NCBI RefSeq assembly: GCF_009193155.1
Contig: NZ_VUKD01000001.1
Coordinates: 372,001-436,000, forward strand
Length of the DNA stretch: 64,000 nt
Origin: Georgenia subflava
GTDB lineage: Bacteria; Actinomycetota; Actinomycetes; Actinomycetales; Actinomycetaceae
Reading direction: 5' to 3'
In this document: in pieces, positions 1-8,828 of the stretch
Layout: each line of letters starts with the position of its first letter
Numbering within the stretch: the stretch's first letter is position 1
Made by a program: the position numbers and the translations under genes
The notes under the pieces: model-generated
Told to the model about the DNA's origin: nothing
Seen by the model: the letters and a program-made list of their open reading frames with translations, nothing else
The model's database searches: none

Positions 1-234
1 GAGCGCGTCTTCGCGGTCGTCGCCCAGTCCACGCTCGAGCATGTAGTGGTTCGCAGGGACCCAGAGGGTGCCACCGGAGATGGCCGACGTGCCGCCGAGC
101 AGCGCAGAGCGCTCGAGGACGACGACATCGCTACCGTTCTTCGCGGCCGCGATGGCGGCGAGCAGACCGGCCGCCCCGGACCCCACGACGACGACGTCGT
201 AGGTGTCCTGCTCTTCTGCGTTCCAGAACTTCAT
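1..234 (-). CDS. FAD-dependent oxidoreductase (flavoprotein dehydrogenase), 5' part only
   Basis: The first 78 codons of a flavoprotein are present; the rest lies beyond the left edge. The protein starts MKFWNAEEQ and has the dinucleotide-binding motif VVVVGSGAAGLLAAIAAAK (residues 14-32), the acidic end of beta-2 (VVVLER) and the GGTSAISGG segment. These are typical of the fumarate reductase/3-ketosteroid dehydrogenase superfamily, which oxidises or reduces C-C bonds with bound FAD. The upstream genes on the same strand are a cupin and an FAH-family hydrolase, so a role in the same catabolic route is likely, but the substrate cannot be read from 78 residues. A perfect operator-like palindrome lies about 125 bp upstream of the start. 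Confidence 0.85.
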   Translation of the reverse strand, partial: MKFWNAEEQDTYDVVVVGSGAAGLLAAIAAAKNGSDVVVLERSALLGGTSAISGGTLWVPANHYMLERGLGDDREDAL

Positions 235-358
235 CCGTCAGCTCCCTTGCCGAGTTCAAGACGACTCCGAAGAGAATGACCACCCCTGTGCGGGGTGCCA
301 AGAATCTCTCCTTGCCCGTCCTGCACGGCGGTACGAAGAGCCACGCACACCAGGAGTG

Positions 359-377
359 TGTCCCGCTGTGCGGGACA
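359..377. promoter_or_regulatory. Operator-like palindrome, copy 1 (TGTCCCGC-N3-GCGGGACA)
   Basis: Perfect inverted repeat with 8-bp arms and a 3-bp spacer, upstream of the flavoprotein gene. A second copy with one mismatch lies at 1130-1148 ahead of the cupin gene. A weaker CACCCC/GGGGTG palindrome at 281-297 shares the TGTGCGGG half. Two copies in front of two genes of the same set suggest binding sites for one repressor or activator, whose gene is not visible here. Confidence 0.6.
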
Positions 378-467
378 GTTCCGCTACCTGGGTAGGCCGT
401 TGGTCCCGCGCGCCGGCGCCGGCCGCGTGCTAGGCACACGTCGGCGGCGGAGTGAGAGCGAGCATGG

Positions 468-500
468 CGAAGCCCCTCCGGAAACACCGGAGGGGCTTCG
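468..500 (-). terminator. Hairpin terminator downstream of the cupin gene
   Basis: Perfect 13-bp stem (CGAAGCCCCTCCG and its complement) with a 7-nt loop, starting 39 bp after the cupin stop codon. There is no U-tract, as is common in GC-rich actinobacteria. It would end cupin transcription before the flavoprotein gene, which then needs its own promoter in the remaining 230 bp. Confidence 0.7.
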
Positions 501-538
501 GGCGATCGGCGTGCGGCTGTGCCGGCACGCGCTCTGGG

Positions 539-967
539 TCAGCGGATGTCGAGCTCGATGTCGGCGATGTCCTGGTCCTCGAGATTGACGACGATGTTGT
601 CCGGCGTACGGGTCGTCAGCCAGATCAGGTCCTCCGTCGCGCTCGCGTTGCCCTCGATGTGCGGCACGAAGGGCGGCACGTAGACGAAGTCGCCCTCTTC
701 CAGGTACTCGACCGTCTCGTACCGCTCCCCGTAGCGGATGAAACCGCGGCCCTGCAGGACGTATCCGCCCGTCTCGGCCTCACCGTGGTGGTGGGCGTCG
801 GACACCTCGCCCACCTTCGTGACGACCCGTCCGTACCACAGGCCTTCCACCTCGGAGTTCTCCTTGGCCACACCCGAGAGACGCAGCGCGTTGAGCGTCT
901 GGCCGGGTGCCGCCTCGAGTGCGTCCTTGCGGTTGACCTTCAGCTGCTTGAGCTCGGTCTTGATCAT
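539..967 (-). CDS. Single-domain cupin protein
   Basis: A 142-residue protein of the cupin_2 type. The metal-binding signature is visible as AHHHGEAETGGYVLQG (His-x-His and Glu ligands) followed by GDFVYVPPFVPH with the last His. Such small cupins act as metal-dependent dioxygenases, isomerases or sugar/aromatic binders, and the sequence alone does not fix which. The ATG at 967 is chosen over upstream in-frame starts because AGGAGGACGC sits directly before it. It lies between an FAH-family hydrolase and a flavoprotein on the same strand, which suggests catabolism of an aromatic or cyclic acid. A 324-bp region with operator-like sites separates it from the FAH gene. Confidence 0.8.
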   Translation of the reverse strand: MIKTELKQLKVNRKDALEAAPGQTLNALRLSGVAKENSEVEGLWYGRVVTKVGEVSDAHHHGEAETGGYVLQGRGFIRYGERYETVEYLEEGDFVYVPPFVPHIEGNASATEDLIWLTTRTPDNIVVNLEDQDIADIELDIR

Positions 968-1012
968 GCGTCCTCCTGTGTTGACTCCGCCCCCGTCGCC
1001 AGGTGCTGTCCC

Positions 1013-1039
1013 GAGATCCCGACAGCTGTCCGGGATCTC
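1013..1039. promoter_or_regulatory. Interrupted palindrome in the cupin leader
   Basis: GAGATCCCGACAG is followed directly by CTGTCCGGGATCTC, an inverted repeat with a single bulged base, 46-72 bp upstream of the cupin start. It could be an operator or a leader hairpin. Nothing else recognisable was seen in the 968-1291 intergenic region apart from the palindrome at 1130-1148. Confidence 0.4.
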
Positions 1040-1129
1040 CCAGGAGGATGCGGCATGCCCGTGCCGACGCCAATGGGCGCGCGGTCCACGTCCCGCTGCC
1101 CGGTACGACGGCCATACGCCCCGAGAAGT

Positions 1130-1148
1130 TGTCCCGCGGTGCGGGTCA
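1130..1148. promoter_or_regulatory. Operator-like palindrome, copy 2
   Basis: TGTCCCGC-GGT-GCGGGTCA matches the perfect palindrome at 359-377 in both arms except one base. It lies 163 bp upstream of the cupin start and 144 bp downstream of the FAH stop, so it probably controls a promoter for the cupin gene. Confidence 0.55.
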
Positions 1149-1291
1149 GCCACGACGTATCGGCGAGCGTTCGGACAGCCCCGTTCGCGACTCCATGTTC
1201 GTCGCGCTTGTCGTTTCCGTAGGCTTCGCGCGAACACTGCCTGGTGACGGCCGCGGCGCGGCACGTCGTCAGATGCCCCGCACCTCGTCTG

Positions 1292-2143
1292 TCAGGCGTC
1301 GCGCGCTGCGGGGGCGGTGACCTGCTCGGTGACGGCGACGTTGACGAGCTCGCCGATCCCGTCGATCGCCGTCGTGAGTGTCTGACCGGCCTGGAGATAA
1401 CGGCCGGGCTCGCGCGCGTGCCCGACCCCGCCCGGGGTTCCGGTCGCGATCACGTCGCCCGGCTTGAGGGTGACGATCGTGGAGATGTACTGCACCAGCG
1501 CGACGGTGCCGAAGACGAGGTCGTCGATCCCGGTGCGCTGCACCTCCTCGCCGTCCAGGCGGGTGACGAGCTGGGCGCCGTCGGGAATCTCGTCACCGGT
1601 GACCATCACCGGGCCGAGCGGCGTGCTGTTCTCCCAGGTCTTGCCCTGGAACCACTGCGTGCTGCGGTACTGGTAGTCGCGCGCAGTGACGTCGTTGAGC
1701 ACCGAGTACCCGGCGATGGCCGCGGCCGCCTGCTCGGCATCCGCCCGGCGGACGGTCTGGCCGATGATCACCGCGAGCTCTCCCTCCCAGTCGATCTTGT
1801 CCGACTCCGGCGGGAGCTGGATCTCGTCGCGCGGTCCGATCAGCGCCTCCGGGTACTTCGCGAAGAGCGTCGGATGCTCGGGCAGCTCACGACCCATCTC
1901 CAGGATGTGGTTGCGGTAGTTCAGGCCGACGCACACGATCTTTCCCGGGGCGACGACCACCGGGGCGAGGTCGGCCGAGTCCAGGTCGTGCGCCGCACCG
2001 GTCGCACCGGCGACCGCAGTCAGGTCGCCACGGCGCAGGAGATCACCGACGTCGGCGAAACCCTCCAGCTCGACGGCGGTGTCACCGTCAACTCGGGCGG
2101 CAACGGTCTTTCCGCCGGTCAGGCGAATGGTGGTGAGCTTCAT
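1292..2143 (-). CDS. Fumarylacetoacetate hydrolase (FAH) family protein
   Basis: A 283-residue FAH-family enzyme, normal for the single-domain bacterial group that hydrolyses or decarboxylates acylpyruvate-type products late in aromatic catabolism. Visible family features are KIVCVGLNYRNHILEMG, the metal-ligand region DWEGELAVIIG, the segment LNDVTARDYQ and the C-terminal GDVIATGTPGGVG. The ATG has GGAGGCAACCG before it. It is the first gene of the minus-strand set that continues with the cupin and flavoprotein, separated from the upstream epimerase gene by a hairpin. The exact substrate (maleylpyruvate, oxohepta-dienedioate or other) cannot be assigned. Confidence 0.88.
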   Translation of the reverse strand: MKLTTIRLTGGKTVAARVDGDTAVELEGFADVGDLLRRGDLTAVAGATGAAHDLDSADLAPVVVAPGKIVCVGLNYRNHILEMGRELPEHPTLFAKYPEALIGPRDEIQLPPESDKIDWEGELAVIIGQTVRRADAEQAAAAIAGYSVLNDVTARDYQYRSTQWFQGKTWENSTPLGPVMVTGDEIPDGAQLVTRLDGEEVQRTGIDDLVFGTVALVQYISTIVTLKPGDVIATGTPGGVGHAREPGRYLQAGQTLTTAIDGIGELVNVAVTEQVTAPAARDA

Positions 2144-2173
2144 CGGTTGCCTCCATCGGCACGCACGGGTAAG

Positions 2174-2193
2174 GACGCCCCTGACGGGGCGTC
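2174..2193 (-). terminator. Hairpin between the epimerase and FAH genes
   Basis: Perfect 8-bp stem GACGCCCC/GGGGCGTC with the tetraloop TGAC, 49 bp after the epimerase stop and 30 bp before the FAH start. It is best read as the terminator of the epimerase gene. Confidence 0.6.
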
Positions 2194-2242
2194 TGAATGG
2201 GCAGCTTGCTGCGGCTACTTTGTCGGAGTCACGACCAGCACG

Positions 2243-3481
2243 TCACAGATCAACCAGTCCTCGGACCAGCGCGGCCGACAGTGCCGGGCTGAGCGGCAGT
2301 CGCGGGATGAGCGTCGCCTGGAGGGCGTGGTAGACGTCCGGCTTGCCGGACCAGGTCTTGGCACTGGGACCGTTGGTGGGACTGAGCTCGTGGATCCACG
2401 CACCGGGACGCTCGATGTGGTGGACGGCGGCGTGGTCCCACCAGGTGCGGTACCAGTCGTCGTACTCGGTCTCGCCGGTGGCGCGGTGCAGGGCGGCGGC
2501 AGCGGCGACGGCCTCGGTGACCACCCAGTGCATGCGCTCGCGCACCACCGGGATGCCGTCGAAGTCGACGGTGTAGACGAACCCGTCGGCGCCGTCGACG
2601 GCCCAGCCCTCGGCCGCGCCCGCGGCGAAGAGCTGCCGCGCGCCGTCGAGCATCCACTCCCCCGCCGCGCGGCCCCGCCTGGTGAGAGCGTCCCGGGCCT
2701 GCAGGGTCAGCCGCGCCCACTCGAACCAGTGGCCCACCGTGGCGCCGAAGGGCCGGAAGGGGTGCGCCGGCTCGTCCTTGTTGTACTCCGGCAGCGGCGC
2801 CCAGTCCGGGGTGAAGTGCTCGGGGATGCGCCAGGACGAGCCACGGGCGAAACCGTCGACGACCCGCTCGACGATCCGTACCGCCATGTCGAGCCAGGCG
2901 TCGTCACCGGTCACGTCGGCGGTGGCCAGGTACGCCTCGACGGTGTGCATGTTGGCGTTGACGCCGCGGTAGTCCTCGCACTCGGTGAAGGTCCGGTCCC
3001 AGCCCTCGACGACCATGCCCTCGTCCTCGCGCCAGAAGTGCTCGAGCGAGACCGCCTGGGCGCGGGCGAGGAGCCGGTCCGCGCCGGGACGGCCGGCCGC
3101 CGTCGCCGAGGAGGTGGCCAGCAGGACGAAGGCGTGCGGGTAGGCCTCCTTGCGTTCCGCCGTCGCGCCGTGGGGCCCGACGGCGGCGAACCAGCCGCCG
3201 TGCTCGGGGTCGGCGAAGACCTCGGTCAGGGCCTGCAGCCCGTGGTCGACGAGCGGGGCGCAGCCGGGACGGCCGAGCAGTGCGCCCAGGGCGAAGACGT
3301 GGGTCATCCGGCAGGTGAGCCAGAGCTCCGAGCCACGGGCAGGGTCGACCCGGCCGTCGGCGTCGAGGTAGCCGAAGCCCTGATCGGTGCGGGAGCCACG
3401 CGCGAACTCGAGGAGCGCGTCGGTCTCCTGCTCGAGCCAGCGGGAGTGCGCGGGATTGCCCAGCCATGTCGCCGTCGTCAT
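2243..3481 (-). CDS. N-acylglucosamine 2-epimerase (AGE) family protein
   Basis: A 412-residue (alpha/alpha)6-barrel protein of the AGE family, whose members epimerise or isomerise sugars such as mannose/fructose, sulfoquinovose or N-acylglucosamine. Diagnostic stretches are CRMTHVFALGALLG, GGWFAAVGPHG, the catalytic-region segment VNANMHTVEAYLAT, FEWARLTLQARDAL and HELSPTNG. The start MTTATWLGN at 3481 is preferred to longer in-frame starts because family homology begins there, with a modest AAGGACGGG upstream. It is monocistronic by appearance, with a hairpin after the stop. A mannose isomerase role would fit the nearby alpha-mannosidase locus, but this is inference. Confidence 0.85.
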   Translation of the reverse strand: MTTATWLGNPAHSRWLEQETDALLEFARGSRTDQGFGYLDADGRVDPARGSELWLTCRMTHVFALGALLGRPGCAPLVDHGLQALTEVFADPEHGGWFAAVGPHGATAERKEAYPHAFVLLATSSATAAGRPGADRLLARAQAVSLEHFWREDEGMVVEGWDRTFTECEDYRGVNANMHTVEAYLATADVTGDDAWLDMAVRIVERVVDGFARGSSWRIPEHFTPDWAPLPEYNKDEPAHPFRPFGATVGHWFEWARLTLQARDALTRRGRAAGEWMLDGARQLFAAGAAEGWAVDGADGFVYTVDFDGIPVVRERMHWVVTEAVAAAAALHRATGETEYDDWYRTWWDHAAVHHIERPGAWIHELSPTNGPSAKTWSGKPDVYHALQATLIPRLPLSPALSAALVRGLVDL

Positions 3482-3563
3482 CGGGACCCGTCCTTGTCGT
3501 TGATCGGCCGTCGATCGTGGTGGGCGCCTGCCCCGGCCACCCGGGTCAGCGTATCGATCCGGG

Positions 3564-4667
3564 TCAGCCGGCCCGCAGCTGCCAGGCAGTGACCGTGACG
3601 GCGCCGCCGGTGATGTCGGTGTCGACCTGGACCATCTGCCGCTCGGCGCCGTGGTAGGCGGCGATGTGCAGCCAGCCGGCACCCTCCCGACCGGCGGTCG
3701 ACATTGCGCCCCAACCGAGAGTGGTCCGCGCGTGGCTGCCGGGCGCGATCTCGATCCTGACGGGACCGGCGTCATCATTGAGCATGGTGCCGCCGTGGTC
3801 GATGCGGACGTCGAGGGCGCTCGTCACCGGGTCGCTGAAGGCGATGTCCGGGTAGCTCTCGAGGACGCAGGCGGCGTCGGAGACGTTGGTGGCGGTGACC
3901 GTCATGGCCCGGCTGCCCAGGGCCGGCTCCACCGGCGAGGCCGCGAACTCCAGCTGGCCCGTGGTGCACCACAGCGGGTCGATCTGCCACTCACCCAGCG
4001 CGACCGGTGGGACCGGGGTGCCGGTCGGAGCCGGTTCGGGCTCCGCTGTCCCGGTCGGGATCGCGGCCTGGCGGGCGGCGTCGGCCTGCGGGGCGGCGAT
4101 GAGCAGGCCGACCGCGGCGACCACGAGGACGGCGGCGGCGGGCACCGCAGATGCTCTGCGTCTGTGTGCGGGTCGGGAGCCGTCTTGACGCATGTCCAGG
4201 GCGAGAGCCAGCAACGCCGGTGCCCAGCCCCAGACCAGGCCCCAGTGCGCGACACCGACCAGGTGCTCGCTCGCCAGGCCGAACGGGACTGATCGCTCCC
4301 GAAGGGCGACGACCAGCTCGGCGAGCACTGGGATCGCTGCCACGACGCTGCCGGCAGCCACGGCGCAGAACCAGTAGGCCGCGAGCGCCGTCGGCCCGGT
4401 GCCCGGCTGCGGGCTGCGGCGACGGACCAGACTCAGGATCACGGCGTACGCGGCAGCGACCGCGACGCAGGACAGTCCGGCCATGACCACGCCCCAAGGC
4501 GCCGGGGCGGTCAGCTCCCCGACCGGGATCGTCTCCGGGGCCACGAGGGACAGCATGTGACGGACCGGTCCGGACAGGGTCCGCCGGCCGGCGTACTCCA
4601 GGCCGGCGCTGCCCAGCCAGAGCGCGGCGGCGAGGAGAGCGGGTGCCCAGGCTCGAAGAAGGCGCAC
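3564..4667 (-). CDS. Membrane-anchored DUF4232 protein
   Basis: A 367-residue protein with about five hydrophobic segments in the first 190 residues (starting MRLLRAWAPALLAAALWLG), a Pro/Thr-rich linker near 200-215 and an extracellular C-terminal domain. That domain begins with LWCTTGQLEF and contains TVTATNVSDAACVLESYP. The paired cysteines and the N-x-S-x-x-x-C-x-L pattern match the DUF4232 beta-sandwich found in many actinobacterial surface proteins of unknown function. Its role is not known, and neither neighbour gives a clue. Confidence 0.7.
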   Translation of the reverse strand: MRLLRAWAPALLAAALWLGSAGLEYAGRRTLSGPVRHMLSLVAPETIPVGELTAPAPWGVVMAGLSCVAVAAAYAVILSLVRRRSPQPGTGPTALAAYWFCAVAAGSVVAAIPVLAELVVALRERSVPFGLASEHLVGVAHWGLVWGWAPALLALALDMRQDGSRPAHRRRASAVPAAAVLVVAAVGLLIAAPQADAARQAAIPTGTAEPEPAPTGTPVPPVALGEWQIDPLWCTTGQLEFAASPVEPALGSRAMTVTATNVSDAACVLESYPDIAFSDPVTSALDVRIDHGGTMLNDDAGPVRIEIAPGSHARTTLGWGAMSTAGREGAGWLHIAAYHGAERQMVQVDTDITGGAVTVTAWQLRAG

Positions 4668-4714
4668 CTGCTGAGGTTATCCGTCCGTCTCGGTGCGGTC
4701 CGCGGGCGTGACTT

Positions 4715-7700
4715 CTAGCCGTGCTGCGGGGTCAGGCGCAGAGTGATGAGCTGGAAGGGGCGCAGGCGCAGCCGGATCCCGCCGTCGGCGGTCGTCGCCA
4801 GCGACGTGGCTTCGACCGGCTGCTCGTGCAGGTCCGTCTCGATCACCGCGCCCACCGGGAAGCCGGCCGTCAGCGTCGCGGTGGCGCGGCCACCGTGCGC
4901 CTCGTAGAGCCGGACGACGACGTCGCCGCTGCGGTCCTCGGCCAGCTTCACCGCCTCGACCACCACGGCGGGGTTGTCCACGGACAGCAGCGGCTCGACG
5001 GCGTGGGCACCGGTGGTCGCGCGAAGCGGCACGTTGAGCCGGTACCCCTCGCTGATCGCGTCCTCGATGCCCGCCCCCACCCGCAGCGAGACGCTGAAGG
5101 TGTGCTCGCCCTGGTCCGCGGACGGGTCCGGGAACAACGGTGCCCGCAGCAGCGAGAGGCGCACCAGGGTGGTGGTGCCGCCGCCGTCGCGGGTGGCGCG
5201 GGTGATGTCGTGGCCGTAGACCGAGTCGTTGGCGACGGCGACGCCGTAGCCGGGCTCGCCCACGTGCACCCAGCGGTGCGCGACGGTCTCGAACCGGGCG
5301 GCGTCCCAGGACGTGTTGGCGTGGGTGGGCCGGTGGACGTGGCCGAACTGGATCTCCGAGGCGGCCCGTTCGGCGTGGACGTCGAGAGGGAAGGCGAGCT
5401 TCAGCAGCTTCTGTCGCTCGTGCCAGTCCACGGTCGTCCGGAGGTCCACGGTGGGCTGGTCCGGGCGGAGCCCGATCTGCTGGGTGATCGTCGAGGCGCC
5501 GACGGTGCGCACCACCCGGATCGTCGGGCCGTGGTCCGACTCCACGACCTCGACGGTGTCCGCGGAGTCGAGGTCGCGGCCGTGGCGGCGGTAGTGCTCG
5601 TCGATGTCCCAGGCGTCCCACTGGTTGGGGGTGTCTCGGAAGATCTGGAGCAGGTTCGCGGCCTGTCCCGGGGGGACCACCTCGCGGTCGGCGGCGAGGT
5701 CGTGGATCGAGGTGATCAGGCCGCGGGCGTCGACCGTGACGCGGACGTGCGCGTTGGCGAGGACATGGCCGCCGTCCGGTGCCACCCCGCCGTCCGGGGT
5801 CACGCCGCCCGGCTCGGCTCCGCCGGCGGTCCGGGCGGCTGTCGCACCGGCGAGCGCTGGGACGCCCGCGACCGGGCGCGGGCCGGCGTTGAGGAGCAGG
5901 GGTGTCTCACCGTCGCCGACCAACGCCGTCAGAGACTCGGCGATGACGGTCTCGAGGTCGGCGGCGACCTCGGCGTAGCGTCGCTCGGCCTCCTGGTGCA
6001 CCCAGGCGATCGAGCTGCCGGGGAGGATGTCGTGAAACTGGTTGAGCAGCACCGTGTGCCAGGCCCGCTCCAGCTGCTCGTACGGGTAGGCGGCGCCCGT
6101 ACGGACCGCCGCGGCGCTCGCCCACAGCTCGGCCTCGCGCAGCAGGTGCTCGCTGCGGCGGTTGCCGGCCTTGGTGCGCGCCTGGGAGGTGTAGGTGCCG
6201 CGGTGGAACTCCAGGTAGAGCTCGCCGGACCACACCGGCGGGTTCTGGTACTCGGCCTGGGCGCGCTCGAAGAACTCGCGCGGGCTGCCCAGGGTCACCG
6301 CCGGGGAGCCCTCGAGGTCCTTGGTCCGGGCCGCGGCGGCGAGCATCTCGCGCGTGGGCCCGCCGCCGCCGTCGCCCCACCCGAAGGGCACGAGGGAGGT
6401 GGTGCCCGCGCCCTTCTCGGCGTACTGGCGCTCGGCGCGGGCAAGCTCGACGGCGGAGAGCTCGGCACCGTAGGTGTCCACCGGCGGGAAGTGCGTGAAG
6501 ATCCGCGTGCCGTCGATGCCCTCCCACCAGAACGTGTGGTGGGGGTGCTTGTTGGTCTCGTTCCAGGAGATCTTCTGGGTGAGGAACCAGCGGGCGCCGG
6601 CAGCCCGCATGATCTGCGGGAGCGCGGCGGAGTATCCGAAGGAGTCGGGCAGCCACACCTCGGGCTGGTCGACGCCGAGCTCGTCGCGGAAGAAGCGGGT
6701 GCCGGCCACGAGCTGGCGGGCCATGGCCTCGCCGCCGGGCAGGTTGGTGTCGGACTCGACCCACATCCCGCCGACCGGCACGAACCGGCCCCGGGCTACC
6801 TGCTCCTTCAGCCGGGCGAACAGCTCCGGCTGGTCCTCCTTGAGCCAGGCGTACTGCTGGGCGGAGGAGGCGGCGAAGACGAGGTCGTCGGAGTCCTCCA
6901 TGAGTGCGAGGACGTTGGAGAAGGTCCGGGCGACCTTCCGGCGGGTCTCGCGGGTGGGCCACAGCCAGGCGGAGTCGATGTGCGCGTGGCCGACGGCGAC
7001 CACCTGGTGCGCGCTGGCGTGCGCGGGGCTCGCCAGGGCCGGCTCGAGGGCCGCCCGGCCCGCGGCCGCCGTGCCGGCGACGTCGTCCGGGTCGACGGCG
7101 TCGACCGCGCGCTCGAGGGCCCGGAGGATCACCGCGCGACGGGTGGAGTCCGCGGGCAGCACCTCCATGAGCCCGTGGAGGGCGACGACGTCCTGGACCA
7201 GCTGCCAGACCGTCTCGTCGAGGAGGCCGATCGCGAGCTGCTCGAGGCGGTAGACCGGCTCCGCGCCCGCCGTCGCCCTGTCGCCGAGCGGGGTGGGTGC
7301 GAACCGCCAGCCCCCGGAGAGGTCGGGGTTCGCGGCCGCCTCGAGGTAGAGGTCGACGGCGGAGCCCGGCCCGTCTGGCAGCGGCACGTACCGGTTGCGC
7401 GGCTCGACCGCCTTGATGATGACGCCGTCGGGCGTGTAGGCGGTGCCCTCGGCCTGGAACCCGGACTGGGCGTCGGTGAAACCGAGGTCGACGACGAGCT
7501 CGGGCCGGGTGCCCGGCTCGGACCAGTCGGCCGGGACGGTGCCGGTGACGTGGAACCAGGTGGTGGACCACGGCCGACCCCACGCCGACCCGACGGCGAA
7601 CGGCGCGTACTCGGCCCGGACCGCCTCGGCGAAAGGCACCGGCTCCCCGGCCAGCGGTGCACCGTCGTGCCGACCCACCGGTGCGCCGTCGCCCCTGCCG

Positions 7701-7900
7701 ACAGGGGGCGCGCCGCCGCCCACCGAGCCACCCACGACACGAGCGCCGCCGTCACCCGCCCCGGGTGCGCCGTCGTGCTCGTCGGGCACCGTCCAGGCGG
7801 TGACCTCGACGGGCGCCAGCTCGCGGTACTGCGCCGGGACGAGCCGCTCGCGCAGGAACCGCTCGATACGGGTGGTGACGAGGACGGAGTTGTCGTGCAT
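4715..7900 (-). CDS. Alpha-mannosidase, glycoside hydrolase family 38
   Basis: A 1061-residue GH38 enzyme that releases mannose from alpha-mannosides; no signal peptide, so it acts in the cytoplasm on imported oligosaccharides. The zinc-binding start of the catalytic domain is GHAHIDSAWLW (around 304-314). The nucleophile motif WLPDSFGYS lies around 416-424 (Asp 419), followed by the C-terminal beta domains. The start has GAGGAGCTC before it. Residues about 41-85 are an unusual Gly/Ala/Asp-rich low-complexity insertion ahead of the family's N-terminal domain. It is the last gene of an operon with two ABC permeases and a binding protein, 25 bp from the permease gene, so its substrates are probably the sugars that importer brings in. 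Confidence 0.92.
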   Translation of the reverse strand: MHDNSVLVTTRIERFLRERLVPAQYRELAPVEVTAWTVPDEHDGAPGAGDGGARVVGGSVGGGAPPVGRGDGAPVGRHDGAPLAGEPVPFAEAVRAEYAPFAVGSAWGRPWSTTWFHVTGTVPADWSEPGTRPELVVDLGFTDAQSGFQAEGTAYTPDGVIIKAVEPRNRYVPLPDGPGSAVDLYLEAAANPDLSGGWRFAPTPLGDRATAGAEPVYRLEQLAIGLLDETVWQLVQDVVALHGLMEVLPADSTRRAVILRALERAVDAVDPDDVAGTAAAGRAALEPALASPAHASAHQVVAVGHAHIDSAWLWPTRETRRKVARTFSNVLALMEDSDDLVFAASSAQQYAWLKEDQPELFARLKEQVARGRFVPVGGMWVESDTNLPGGEAMARQLVAGTRFFRDELGVDQPEVWLPDSFGYSAALPQIMRAAGARWFLTQKISWNETNKHPHHTFWWEGIDGTRIFTHFPPVDTYGAELSAVELARAERQYAEKGAGTTSLVPFGWGDGGGGPTREMLAAAARTKDLEGSPAVTLGSPREFFERAQAEYQNPPVWSGELYLEFHRGTYTSQARTKAGNRRSEHLLREAELWASAAAVRTGAAYPYEQLERAWHTVLLNQFHDILPGSSIAWVHQEAERRYAEVAADLETVIAESLTALVGDGETPLLLNAGPRPVAGVPALAGATAARTAGGAEPGGVTPDGGVAPDGGHVLANAHVRVTVDARGLITSIHDLAADREVVPPGQAANLLQIFRDTPNQWDAWDIDEHYRRHGRDLDSADTVEVVESDHGPTIRVVRTVGASTITQQIGLRPDQPTVDLRTTVDWHERQKLLKLAFPLDVHAERAASEIQFGHVHRPTHANTSWDAARFETVAHRWVHVGEPGYGVAVANDSVYGHDITRATRDGGGTTTLVRLSLLRAPLFPDPSADQGEHTFSVSLRVGAGIEDAISEGYRLNVPLRATTGAHAVEPLLSVDNPAVVVEAVKLAEDRSGDVVVRLYEAHGGRATATLTAGFPVGAVIETDLHEQPVEATSLATTADGGIRLRLRPFQLITLRLTPQHG

Positions 7901-7925
7901 GGATGAGCTCCTCGGGGGCTGCGGC

Positions 7926-8825
7926 TCAGCCCTTGACGGCTCCGGACATGGCGAACGATCCGCCGATGCCGCGCGAGACGATGACGTACAGGACGATGAC
8001 GGGTAACGAGTAGAGCAGCGAGAACGCGGCGAGCTGGCCGTAGTGGATGGCCCCGAACTGGCCGAAGAACTGGTAGATCGTCACCGCCGCCGGCTGCTTC
8101 TCGGGACTGCGCAGCAGGAGGAACGGCACGAAGAAGTTGCCCCACGCCTGCATGAACACGTAGATGAAGACCACGGCCAGGCCGGGACGCATGAGCGGGA
8201 CGACGATGCGGCGCAGCGCGGACATGGCCGACGCGCCGTCCATCCACGCGGCCTCCTCGAGGGAGACCGGCACCGAGTCCATGAAGTTCTTGGTCATCCA
8301 GATCGCCATCGGCAGCGACGTCGCCGCCATGAAGAGCGCCGTCGCCCAGAGGGAGTCGAGCAGGTTGGTGCGCACCGCGAGCGAGAACACCGGGACCATG
8401 ATCGCCGTCACGGGCAGACAGGTGCCGAACAGCACCGTGTACATGAACGGCTTGGAGAAGCGCATCTGGTAGCGCGAGAGCGGGTAGGACGCCAGGACCG
8501 AGGCGAGCACGGTGACCGCCGCCGCGCCGAAGGACAGCACGAAGCTGACGAGCAGCGGCCGCAGCGCGATGTCCGCGGTGAGGACTGCGCTGAAGTTCTC
8601 GGTCGAGACCGTCTCGGGCAGGCCGGTGCGGGCCGTGGCTGCCGGGTCGACCGCGGAGAGGAACAGCCAGGCGAGGGGCACGACGAACGCGACGCCGACC
8701 AGCAGCAGGACGGCGTTGGCCGCGGTCCGGCTCGGGCGGCGGCCGGGGGACGCCAGCGCGGCCCTTCCCGGGGCGGCCGGCGTCGCGGACGAGCCCGGGA
8801 GGTCCGGCGTGGTGGTGACGGCCAT
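7926..8825 (-). CDS. Carbohydrate ABC transporter permease, MalG type
   Basis: A 299-residue inner-membrane permease with six predicted transmembrane segments. The cytoplasmic EAA loop EEAAWMDGASAMSALRRIV lies around 200, where the ATPase subunit docks. The first 35 residues are a Pro/Ala-rich cytoplasmic tail. GGGAGGGACT precedes the ATG, and the gene starts 3 bp after the partner permease stop. No ATPase gene is in the operon; such CUT1 importers in actinobacteria commonly share one MsiK-type ATPase encoded elsewhere. Confidence 0.9.
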   Translation of the reverse strand: MAVTTTPDLPGSSATPAAPGRAALASPGRRPSRTAANAVLLLVGVAFVVPLAWLFLSAVDPAATARTGLPETVSTENFSAVLTADIALRPLLVSFVLSFGAAAVTVLASVLASYPLSRYQMRFSKPFMYTVLFGTCLPVTAIMVPVFSLAVRTNLLDSLWATALFMAATSLPMAIWMTKNFMDSVPVSLEEAAWMDGASAMSALRRIVVPLMRPGLAVVFIYVFMQAWGNFFVPFLLLRSPEKQPAAVTIYQFFGQFGAIHYGQLAAFSLLYSLPVIVLYVIVSRGIGGSFAMSGAVKG

Positions 8826-8828
8826 GGC

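Noticed and set aside
1244-3592. A 782-codon plus-strand frame opposite the FAH and epimerase genes
   Set aside because: It is an antisense shadow of two well-supported minus-strand genes. The same applies to the long plus-strand frames across 8043-9788 and 9944-13549.
4721-7906. A 1061-codon open frame on the plus strand opposite the alpha-mannosidase
   Set aside because: It mirrors the GH38 gene codon for codon on the other strand, has no homology and a biased Arg/Gly/Val composition. Such long antisense frames are normal in GC-rich DNA.
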